NCBI RefSeq assembly: GCF_040720935.1
Contig: NZ_JBFDAE010000020.1
Coordinates: 14,186 to 78,185, forward strand
Reading direction: 5' to 3'
Length of the DNA: 64,000 nucleotides
Source of the DNA: Jejuia sp040720935
GTDB lineage: Bacteria > Bacteroidota > Bacteroidia > Flavobacteriales > Flavobacteriaceae
The stretch's first letter is position 1, and every line of letters begins with the position of its first letter. A program made the position numbers and the translations under genes. The notes under the pieces are model-generated. The model was not told where the DNA came from. It searched no databases and was given only the letters and a program-made list of their open reading frames with translations. Shown in pieces: positions 27,201-33,979 of this stretch.

Positions 27201-28491
27201 CCAAAAGTATTTTTTTGTCCTTTTTTTGAACTTCGGTTATCGCAAAGGTTTTTTGGATGTAGTCAAATTTCTTAAAACCTAAGTAGGAATTACTGTTTTC
27301 TTGTTTTGGTAACATGTTTAGATCACCCCCCTCAGTTCCAACCCATAAATTTCCAGGGCTGTCTTCGTAGATCGATCTAATTTTGTCATAACTTAAACTA
27401 GCTGGGTTTAGGCTACTTTTAATATGCAAAAATGGTTTTCTAGTGGGATCTAGTTTGTTTATCCCACCGCCATTTGTCCCAATCCATAAAATTCCGGTTT
27501 TATCCCTATATAAAGATTTTATAATATTTTTACTTAAAGAATTTTTTTCTTGAGGATGATAAACATATTTATCTACCAGTTTAAGGTTTTTAAAAGAATT
27601 GGTAGTTTGAAATTTGAACAAACCCGAATCTGAACCTGCCCAAACCGTGTTTCCTTCAATACGAACACTATTAAAAGGAGTGGAGGTGTTACTATTAAAA
27701 GCGCGTTTTAGTGTATTGGATTTAGCATTAGGGTTGTATGTGAAAAAACCATTATAAATAGCTAGTAACAGAATGCCATTTTCTATTTCACTAATACTTC
27801 TAACCATAAAGTTGTCTGAACTAACCAACTTTAAAGTATCTGGTAAATTATTATTTTCTTCTATTAATTCATATAAACCTTTGGTGGTGCCCACATATAC
27901 TTTACCCTTGCTGTCTTCAAATACACTTAGTACGTTATTCAGTTGAGATTCTAGTTTGTTAAAATTAAAATGCTTGAAGGATACGGGTTCATTATTTAAA
28001 TCAGCCACATTTAATCCTTGTGTTGTTATGACCCAAATGCGGTTTTTGGAATCAACCAATATATCTTGAACATCATTACCGTTCAGACTGTTAGGGTCTT
28101 CGGGGTTATTAACATAATGCGTAAAAGTTTCTGTTTTTCTGTTGAAGTAATTTACCCCTTTTCCGGAAGTACCTATCCATAAGTTCCCTTGCTCGTCTCC
28201 GTCTAACGCAAAAATTAAATTACTATTTATGCTTTTTGGGTTGTTTGGATCTGGGTTGTAAACCGTGAAATTGTAGCCATCATATTTATTAAGTCCGTCA
28301 TGGGTGCCAAACCACATAAAACCAAGATTGTCTTGGTAGATACAATTAACATCGTTTTGCGATAAACCGTCCGAAGTTCCTAAATGCTCAAAGAAAGCAT
28401 CATTTTTTGTGTTTTGGGAATACATATTTAGAAGTCCGCATAAAAAGATGATGCAAACTAATACAGTGCTATAGTGTTTTTTTAAGTTCAA
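24268..28491 (-). CDS. Hybrid two-component system regulator (HTCS), PUL-associated
   Basis: A 1407-residue protein with all parts in one chain: signal peptide; about 14 Reg_prop beta-propeller repeats (FGTHDGLNKYDGYNF, LWIGTSGKGVNYF) to about 690; a Y_Y_Y domain (about 720-810); a membrane helix near 820-840; histidine kinase with His878; HATPase (N-box NNLLSNAFKF, GMGIGLAF); receiver with Asp1204 (TDIMMPIMDG); and an AraC-type DNA-binding domain to the C-terminus. It senses glycan products in the periplasm and activates the PUL. The start is TTG at 28491; an in-frame stop lies upstream and the next ATG would remove the signal peptide. The H-box reads NITHEFTTPLT, with Thr where Arg is usual. 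Close paralog of the regulator at 57502. Confidence 0.93.
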   Translation of the reverse strand: MNLKKHYSTVLVCIIFLCGLLNMYSQNTKNDAFFEHLGTSDGLSQNDVNCIYQDNLGFMWFGTHDGLNKYDGYNFTVYNPDPNNPKSINSNLIFALDGDEQGNLWIGTSGKGVNYFNRKTETFTHYVNNPEDPNSLNGNDVQDILVDSKNRIWVITTQGLNVADLNNEPVSFKHFNFNKLESQLNNVLSVFEDSKGKVYVGTTKGLYELIEENNNLPDTLKLVSSDNFMVRSISEIENGILLLAIYNGFFTYNPNAKSNTLKRAFNSNTSTPFNSVRIEGNTVWAGSDSGLFKFQTTNSFKNLKLVDKYVYHPQEKNSLSKNIIKSLYRDKTGILWIGTNGGGINKLDPTRKPFLHIKSSLNPASLSYDKIRSIYEDSPGNLWVGTEGGDLNMLPKQENSNSYLGFKKFDYIQKTFAITEVQKKDKKILLVGGENYSALLQLDITDINNIKQIDYFDFSSITGSVFSILEDSNKNLWIGTYNKGINRWLFDKTSNTYKKDYLSHNERDYLSIPSNIIRNIKEDKDGNIWFATGKGLSMLPKNEISKENPKFETFKYNPDDKNSISHDYILELFEDSKGILWIGTFGGGVNKYIPPIGKAPPKFMAYKEKDGLPNNVVKGILEDDNGNLWISTNKGLSKFDPDNETFKNYDVNDGLQDNEFQELARLKRKNGDLIFGGTNGFNVFNPSEIRDNPIEAETIITKFSVFNKPVHVGDTLNNRVILKHPISQTDHIKLKYKENSFSFEFAGLHYSAPEKNNFLYMLEGFDKDWIYTNSKKRFATYTNLSPATYTLKVKASNNDNVWDSTPSLLKITVAPPYYLTNFAFLVYSLILLGLLLLYRRFTIIKTTKKHALELEHLEKEKNNELQRIKLEFFTNITHEFTTPLTLIKGPLNFLQKQGDNLENEVKQEQYKLMQKNTDYLLRLISQLLDFRKINQGKMRLVMRNSNIVNFIKEVSEPFQFMARKQHIAFNVEASNNNLKSWFDHDSVEKIMNNLLSNAFKFTPESGIINVSISEIEGSKNLNLENDLSYIEIKVKDTGAGMDEVKVSNIFKRFFSEKNKDKKNSEGMGIGLAFVESLVLLHQGSIKVDSKVNQGTTFTVRLPKAKKAYTNIPEITCKDVSESDFHVRSSESDSMAIGINDDIVDESLSKESSETPTLLVVDDNEDIRIFIKQALKTKYTIYTAENGADAIELLQNINPKIIITDIMMPIMDGIEFCKHIKSKKETSHIPVVMLTAKLSQENEIIGLKIGADAYIRKPFDIELLELKLSNILKHRQKLRDKFNLDITLQPKEITVTSIDERFLNQAIEIVEKHMMNTDFNVEMMVKEMGFSRTNLYKKFKEITGLSSSEFIRNIRLKRAVQLFEQSDFSVKEIMYMTGFNTSSYFAKCFKKQFGVKPSEYVRQKKTKS

Positions 28492-28522
28492 AAGGAGATT
28501 TATTTATAAGAGACTAGTATCT

Positions 28523-28530
28523 CAAATATA
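28523..28530 (-). promoter_or_regulatory. Promoter -7 box for the HTCS gene
   Basis: On the reverse strand this reads TATATTTG, a perfect TAnnTTTG box, 31 bases before the TTG start. No clear TTG-type -33 box is seen at the right distance. Confidence 0.5.
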
Positions 28531-29182
28531 CCTATAAAAATAGAATAAAAAGAAAACTGGATTAAGAGGAAACCAAATAATTACTTAAAATGTTAGTTCA
28601 AGGCATTTTTTGTAATATAATAGCGCCAACCAATTATTGCCATTTGTAGTTTGCTGGCTTTGGCTAAATCTAGTTTTTGCTTAGAATAACTAGGAAGTAT
28701 AATTTTATTAACTCTCGCTAAAAATTTGAAAACATGCTTTTTCACGAATTTGTAACTGTTTTTACAAAAATAGTAAAACTTATTCTAGACTAAGCTTTAC
28801 AGGTTTTTTGGATTAAATCATTGCTATAATAACAAGAATTAAATCAATTACAAATTTGGCAAGTGTCATCATGTTTTTAGGTTTTAAAGGGTTAATAATA
28901 TCACTATTTTTTGAAGATATATATTTGCCAATATGTTTACCAAATGTTTTGATAGAAATCGATGCAGTTGAATAGGGATTTGTAAGTAAAAAAGAGGAAT
29001 TGATTTCGGTATTTATGTGACTGTCTTGTTTTGTGTGGTAAAATGTAATTTAAATAGATGTATGTTGTTTAAATATGAAATAATTGTAGGTGGTTTTTAG
29101 TCCAATTTTTAAAAACCAAGGGCGTTTTCATAAAAAAATGAAACTATTTGTCGATTTCGTCTTTTTTTTAAACTTTATACAC
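28531..29182. other. Intergenic region without recognisable genes
   Basis: About 650 bases of AT-rich DNA between the HTCS promoter and the terminator of the BlaR1-like gene. No open frame of useful length, no RNA gene and no clear repeat is visible. Confidence 0.6.
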
Positions 29183-29209
29183 AAAAAAAGACACTCCTTT
29201 TAGAGTGCC
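29183..29209 (-). terminator. Terminator of the BlaI/BlaR1-like operon
   Basis: On the reverse strand GGCACTC and GAGTGTC form a stem with a six-base loop followed by seven T. It lies 26 bases behind the stop codon of the BlaR1-like gene. Confidence 0.8.
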
Positions 29210-29234
29210 TTTGAACATTGTGTTTTTAGTAGGT

Positions 29235-30542
29235 TTAATTTGTCTTTTTGGTTGTTATTTCTACAACGCCATCTTTTCCTTTATCTCCATATTTTTCAAT
29301 GGCAGATGCTCCTTTTAAAACATTTATACTTTCTATTTTGTCTGGTTTTATATCTTTTAATATATCTACAGAACTTTCTTTTCCGTCTAGAATGTACAGG
29401 GCGTCTTTATGAAGCGTATGATTTTTATCATCGGTTGATGTTACCCCGATTTGAGTTTTCCAAGGACTTTTCGCTTCGGGCTTTTCATTTTTTGTCTTTA
29501 AAGTTATTTCTATAACACCATTTTTTCCGTTGTCTCCGTATTTTTCAATAGCTTTTTCTCCTTTTAAAACATGTATTGCTTCTATGTTTTCCTTCGGGAT
29601 TTTTTCAGCTTCTTCTTTTGTAATCTCTTTGCCATCCACCATGTATATTGGGTTTTTGTCTTGAGTTATAATTACTTCCAAAGGTTTTGGTTCTATAAGC
29701 GTCTCTTTGGTGTTAAAAGCCATTAAAAATAATGTCACCAGCGGAAGTATTATTAACAATTTTAATTGGTTCACTCTTTTTGATTTTGATTTGTGTAACA
29801 TGATGATTCGTTTTTTGATTAATGAATTATAAAAATTATTGCGCAAGGATATATTATGATGGGGCACAGCAGATTTAAGTAGTGTATATTGATATGCTTT
29901 TTTACAGTTTAAAGCAGTAACCGCTTGTTTATCTGCAATAAACTCTAAGTTTTGTTTTAGCGCTTTACTGTAGAACCAAATAAATGGATTAAACCAGAAT
30001 ATTAATGAGGCTATTTCAATTAGAAAAATATCAATGGAATGGTATTGCTGCACATGCACTTTTTCATGCGCAATAATTTGTTTGAGCTCATCATCCCGAA
30101 ACATATTTGGATTGTAAACAATCCATTTAAAAAATGAAAACGGAGGGATCTCTTTTTCCGTTTTAATAAATGTAATACCATCTTTCTTAATAGATTCATC
30201 TCCTCTTAAAATTTTATATAACGAAACTATCTGGAGTATAAATCGTGTTATAAAAAAAGCAAACCCGACAAAATAAACAATAGTTATGTAGTCTAAAAAC
30301 TCTAAAGATGATTTTGAATTCGCAGAATTTATTGAGTTATCGGTTATGGAAAATACATCCAAATTTAAAGGCTGTTGCTCTACATAAATGGGAATAACAA
30401 TTAATGGCATCAAAAAGCTAAATAAAACACCAGAAAGAAAAAACCATCTATTTTTCTGAAAGAATGTTTCACTCTGCAAAAAAACTTTGTAACAAACAAA
30501 GAATAAAATAATTACGGTACTGGCTTTAAGTATGTATGCCAT
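29235..30542 (-). CDS. BlaR1-like M56 membrane peptidase with twin TonB-plug-like segments
   Basis: A 435-residue protein. Four membrane helices are seen (about 5-22, 34-52, 84-108, 262-276). The zinc-peptidase motif is HEKVH at 159-163, followed by the conserved FWFNPFIW and the region ending EFIADKQAV. The C-terminal part outside the membrane carries two similar segments, 298-349 and 382-433, each with a YMVDGKEI or YILDGKES start, an I..I.VLKG(E/A) centre and GV(I/V)EIT end. These copy the pattern of the SusC plug (VVDGIP...VLKDG...GVILIT). BlaR1 relatives sense envelope stress and cleave the BlaI repressor. Two bases separate it from the BlaI-like gene. What the plug-like segments do is unknown. 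Confidence 0.85.
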   Translation of the reverse strand: MAYILKASTVIILFFVCYKVFLQSETFFQKNRWFFLSGVLFSFLMPLIVIPIYVEQQPLNLDVFSITDNSINSANSKSSLEFLDYITIVYFVGFAFFITRFILQIVSLYKILRGDESIKKDGITFIKTEKEIPPFSFFKWIVYNPNMFRDDELKQIIAHEKVHVQQYHSIDIFLIEIASLIFWFNPFIWFYSKALKQNLEFIADKQAVTALNCKKAYQYTLLKSAVPHHNISLRNNFYNSLIKKRIIMLHKSKSKRVNQLKLLIILPLVTLFLMAFNTKETLIEPKPLEVIITQDKNPIYMVDGKEITKEEAEKIPKENIEAIHVLKGEKAIEKYGDNGKNGVIEITLKTKNEKPEAKSPWKTQIGVTSTDDKNHTLHKDALYILDGKESSVDILKDIKPDKIESINVLKGASAIEKYGDKGKDGVVEITTKKTN

Positions 30543-30544
30543 GA

Positions 30545-30904
30545 TTACTGCTCTTTTTCTATGAGTTTTATTATGTCCTTTAAATCCTCAACAGTAATTT
30601 TTTCTTCCTTTGCAAAAAAGGAAACCACATTTTTATAAGAATTATTAAAGTAATTATTTATAGCCGTATTCATAAAACGCTTTCTATAATCTTCCTTTTT
30701 TACAATAGGGTAGTACTGGTGTGTTTTTCCATAGGCATTATAAGCCACATAACCCTTCTCTTCCAGATTTCTTATAATGGTAGAAAGTGTATTGTAATGA
30801 GGTTTTGCGTCTTTAATTTCTACTAATACATCTTTAACAAAAGCTTTTTCTAACTTCCATAAAATATGCATGATTTCTTCTTCTTTGTTTGTTAGTTTTT
30901 CCAT
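30545..30904 (-). CDS. BlaI/MecI/CopY-family transcriptional repressor
   Basis: A 119-residue winged-helix protein of the expected length. Family pattern: LTNKEEEIMHILWKLEKAFVKDVL, YNTLSTIIRNLEEKGYV, and a C-terminal dimer helix (TVEDLKDIIKLIEK). It should bind a palindromic operator as a dimer and be inactivated by the M56 peptidase encoded right behind it. The promoter just upstream carries a palindrome between the -33 and -7 boxes, so the operon is probably autorepressed. The regulon beyond this pair is not visible here. Confidence 0.92.
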   Translation of the reverse strand: MEKLTNKEEEIMHILWKLEKAFVKDVLVEIKDAKPHYNTLSTIIRNLEEKGYVAYNAYGKTHQYYPIVKKEDYRKRFMNTAINNYFNNSYKNVVSFFAKEEKITVEDLKDIIKLIEKEQ

Positions 30905-30978
30905 TGAGAATTATTTTTTTCATTTCCTCGAATCCCGATAATTATTGAGAGGAAATCTCTATAATTGTTTTCGCATTA

Positions 30979-31041
30979 CAAACCTATAACTATTTTTATA
31001 GTTATACAACTAAATTAACAGTTATGTAACTGTTAATTTAG
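30979..31041 (-). promoter_or_regulatory. BlaI-like promoter with two palindromic operators
   Basis: On the reverse strand TTG (31009-31007) and TAGGTTTG (30986-30979), 20 bases apart, form a perfect Bacteroidetes promoter. The spacer is filled by the palindrome ATAACTAT-TTTT-ATAGTTAT (30986-31005). A second, longer perfect inverted repeat (31010-31041, 15-base arms around TG, core CAGTTATGTAACTG) sits directly upstream. Both share AGTT-N4-AACT. The arrangement fits repression by the BlaI-like protein. Confidence 0.75.
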
Positions 31042-31127
31042 TTTTTGATGCAGTTTCTAAATTCGTAAATCAAAAATCGTAAATCGTAAATGGTTGTATT
31101 ATCTTCGCAAAAAAAAAAAAAAAATTT

Positions 31128-32078
31128 ATGAGTTTACTCTGGGTAATTCTAGGTTTTGCATTATTGGTAATAGGAGGAGAGTATTTAGTGCGCTCTTCCG
31201 TAGCATTATCCTTTAAATTCAATATTTCTAAAATGGTAATCGGGATGACGGTAGTGTCATTTGCCACCTCTGCGCCAGAGTTATTAGTAAGTCTTCAAGC
31301 AGCTTTATCTGGTTCTCCAGCAATAGCTATTAATAATGTTGTAGGCTCTAATATTGCCAATATTGGTTTGGTTCTCGGTATTACAGCTTTGGTGGGTTCC
31401 ATTGCAGTAGATAAATCATTTTATAAACTGAATTGGCCTGTAATGATGGTTTTTTCATTGGCCCTGTATTATTTTTTAAAAAATGATACTGTATTAACGG
31501 CTTATGAAGGGGCAGCGCTTTTCATTGGCCTTATTGTGTTTTTAGTTGTGCTTATTAGAAGTGCAAAAAAGGATAAGGTAGTTGAAGCGGTTGATGAGAA
31601 CCTTGCAACCGTTTCGAATTTTAAAATAGCTATTTGGTTACTTATTGGAGCCACAGCACTTTATTTTGGTAGTGAATGGTTGGTAGAGGGCTCAAAGGAA
31701 ATTGCATTATCTATTGGTGTTAGCGAAGCTGTAATTGGTGTGTCGCTAATAGCAATTGGAACTAGTGTTCCAGAACTTGCAGCATCTGTTATTGCTGCGG
31801 CAAAACAGGAAAAAGCCATTTCGTTAGGAAATTTAATAGGTTCTAATATTTTTAATATAGCATCGGTTTTAGGGTTAACGGCTTTAATCAAACCAATTCC
31901 TGTTACAGAACCTCAAATACTGTCTAACGATATTTTTTGGATGTTGGGGTTTTCAGCAGTATTAATTCCACTTATATTTTTGCCTAATCGTTTGCAAATT
32001 AGCAGATTTAAAGGCTTTTTTTTAGTAGTTGCTTATGGTATATTTATGTTTTTAGTGTTTACTCAAGGAAAGATTTAG
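31128..32078 (+). CDS. Na+/Ca2+ exchanger family (CaCA) membrane protein, YrbG-like
   Basis: A 316-residue protein with about ten membrane helices in two homologous halves. Each half has the alpha-repeat signature: SFATSAPELLVSL with NNVVGSNIANIGLVLG in the first, and AIGTSVPELAASV with GNLIGSNIFNIASVLG in the second. It exports Ca2+ (or another cation) in exchange for Na+ across the inner membrane. Length fits the bacterial YrbG group. The 5' leader contains 16 consecutive A just before the start codon and TATCTTCG, a near -7 box, at 31100. A bidirectional terminator follows. Confidence 0.92.
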   Translation: MSLLWVILGFALLVIGGEYLVRSSVALSFKFNISKMVIGMTVVSFATSAPELLVSLQAALSGSPAIAINNVVGSNIANIGLVLGITALVGSIAVDKSFYKLNWPVMMVFSLALYYFLKNDTVLTAYEGAALFIGLIVFLVVLIRSAKKDKVVEAVDENLATVSNFKIAIWLLIGATALYFGSEWLVEGSKEIALSIGVSEAVIGVSLIAIGTSVPELAASVIAAAKQEKAISLGNLIGSNIFNIASVLGLTALIKPIPVTEPQILSNDIFWMLGFSAVLIPLIFLPNRLQISRFKGFFLVVAYGIFMFLVFTQGKI

Positions 32079-32081
32079 CAT

Positions 32082-32120
32082 AAAAAACGCTCCAAGAGTT
32101 TTGATTCTTGGAGCGTTTTT
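32082..32120. terminator. Bidirectional terminator between exchanger and purA
   Basis: AAAAAACGCTCCAAG and CTTGGAGCGTTTTT pair across a ten-base loop with T runs on both sides. It serves two convergent genes. Confidence 0.9.
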
Positions 32121-32139
32121 ATTTGAAGACATAAGATTA

Positions 32140-33414
32140 TTAGTTCTTAAAAATAGTCTGCTTTCTGTCGGGGCCAACCGAAACAATTGTAATTGGGGTT
32201 TCTAATTCTTTTTCAAGAAAATCAATATACTCGTTCAATTCCTTTGGCAATTGAGACACTTCAGACATTTTTGTCAAGTCTTCGCTCCAACCTTTAAATT
32301 CAGTATAAATTGGAGTTACATTTTCTGGTTCAATATTATATGGTAAATGCTTGATAGTTTCACCTTTATAGTTGTAAGCAGTACATACTTTTAGAGTTTT
32401 AAACCCAGAAAGCACATCGCCTTTCATCATCATTAATTGCGTAACGCCATTTACCTGACAGGCATATTTTAGTGCCACTAAATCTAGCCAACCACAGCGT
32501 CTAGGGCGACCGGTAGTTGCACCAAATTCATGACCAATACGCGCCATATCTTCTCCATCCTTGTCAAATAATTCAGTTGGAAAAGGCCCAGAACCCACAC
32601 GTGTTGTATATGCTTTGAAAATTCCGAAAACATCACCAATTTGATTTGGGGCAACACCTAAACCAGTACAAGCTCCAGCTGCAGTTGTATTACTTGAAGT
32701 TACAAACGGATACGTTCCAAAATCAATATCTAATAAAGAGCCTTGTGCGCCTTCTGCTAAAATTGTTTTACCACTTTTTTGAGCTTGATACACATATTCT
32801 TCAGAATCTATAAACTTCAAAGATTTCAATACCTTAACAGCTTCAAAAAACTCTGCTTCTAAATCTGCTAAATCATATTCAATTTCAACATTGTAATAAG
32901 CAATCATAGATTCGTGCTTATCGGCCAATGCTCTATAGCGTTCTTTCCAATCGCTTAATTCCAAATCACCAATTCTAATACCGTTTCTACCGGTTTTATC
33001 CATATAAGTTGGCCCAATTCCTTTTAGGGTAGAACCAATTTTAGCTTTCCCTTTTGAAGCTTCACTTGCAGCATCCAATAAACGGTGGGTTGGTAAAATA
33101 ATATGTGCTTTTCTTGAAATTAGAAGTGATTTTCTATAATCAACATCTTGTTCTTCAAGTTTGTCTAATTCTTTTTTAAAAATAACAGGATCTATAACTA
33201 CACCATTACCTACTAAATTAGTAGCTTCATCATGAAAAATCCCTGATGGAATAGTGTGCAAAACATGTTTTTTTCCATTAAACACCAAGGTATGTCCCGC
33301 GTTTGGTCCGCCTTGAAAACGTGCTATAATATTGTAGTTTTTAGTTAATACGTCAACAATTTTTCCTTTGCCTTCGTCTCCCCATTGTAGTCCTAGTAGT
33401 AAATCTACTGCCAT
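32140..33414 (-). CDS. Adenylosuccinate synthetase
   Basis: A 424-residue protein of full family length. Reaction: IMP + aspartate + GTP gives adenylosuccinate, the first step from IMP to AMP. Visible marks: LLGLQWGDEGKGKIVD at the N-terminus (GTP site with catalytic Asp), FQGGPNAGHT, GIGPTYMDK, AEGAQGSLLDIDFGTYPFVTSS, and TTGRPRRCGW. It follows the fur-like gene by 18 bases on the same strand and is probably the last gene of the rdgB-rel-fur-purA cluster. Cytoplasmic. Confidence 0.98.
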   Translation of the reverse strand: MAVDLLLGLQWGDEGKGKIVDVLTKNYNIIARFQGGPNAGHTLVFNGKKHVLHTIPSGIFHDEATNLVGNGVVIDPVIFKKELDKLEEQDVDYRKSLLISRKAHIILPTHRLLDAASEASKGKAKIGSTLKGIGPTYMDKTGRNGIRIGDLELSDWKERYRALADKHESMIAYYNVEIEYDLADLEAEFFEAVKVLKSLKFIDSEEYVYQAQKSGKTILAEGAQGSLLDIDFGTYPFVTSSNTTAAGACTGLGVAPNQIGDVFGIFKAYTTRVGSGPFPTELFDKDGEDMARIGHEFGATTGRPRRCGWLDLVALKYACQVNGVTQLMMMKGDVLSGFKTLKVCTAYNYKGETIKHLPYNIEPENVTPIYTEFKGWSEDLTKMSEVSQLPKELNEYIDFLEKELETPITIVSVGPDRKQTIFKN

Positions 33415-33432
33415 TGTAAAATATTAAATTAG

Positions 33433-33903
33433 TTAGTTATCCTGATCGGTTTCAGGGGTTTTTTTTCGGTTTCCGTAAAAATAAAGTGAATGGTTATTGA
33501 TTTCAATATCGAATACTTCTTCTATAGTTTTTTTGATAGATTGAATTCTAGGGTCGCAAAACTCGATTACTTCTCCCGTATCGGTTAAAATAACATGGTC
33601 ATGCTGGCTATCAAAATATGATTTTTCGTAATGTGCTTGGTTTTTACCAAATTGGTGTTTTCTAACCAATTTACATTCTAAAAGCAATTCTATGGTATTA
33701 TAAAGTGTAGCGCGAGATACCCTATACTTTTTATTTTTCATATTAAGGTAAAGCGACTCAATATCAAAATGTTCTTTACTGTCGTAAATTTCTTGGAGTA
33801 TAGCGTAGCGTTCAGGCGTTTTTCTGTGCCCGTTACTTTCAAGAAAGCTGGTAAAAACGTTCTTTACAATCTCTTGATTTTTACTATCTGTATTTGAACT
33901 CAT
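33433..33903 (-). CDS. Fur-family metal-dependent regulator
   Basis: A 156-residue winged-helix protein. The DNA-binding part reads HRKTPERYAILQEIYDSKEHFDIESLYLNMKNK, YRVSRATLYNTIELLLE. The metal-binding region has HYEKSYFDSQHDHVIL. The C-terminal CxxC pairs of many Fur/PerR proteins are missing; only one Cys (EFCDP) remains, so the structural zinc site is probably absent, as in several Bacteroidota members. It may respond to iron or peroxide; the sequence does not decide. Located between rel and purA. Confidence 0.9.
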   Translation of the reverse strand: MSSNTDSKNQEIVKNVFTSFLESNGHRKTPERYAILQEIYDSKEHFDIESLYLNMKNKKYRVSRATLYNTIELLLECKLVRKHQFGKNQAHYEKSYFDSQHDHVILTDTGEVIEFCDPRIQSIKKTIEEVFDIEINNHSLYFYGNRKKTPETDQDN

Positions 33904-33979
33904 AATTGCGGCACAAATTTACGCTTTTTATATCAAAAGGATATATAAATTATTAGACTATTTGGGTGTCGTTTTACTA

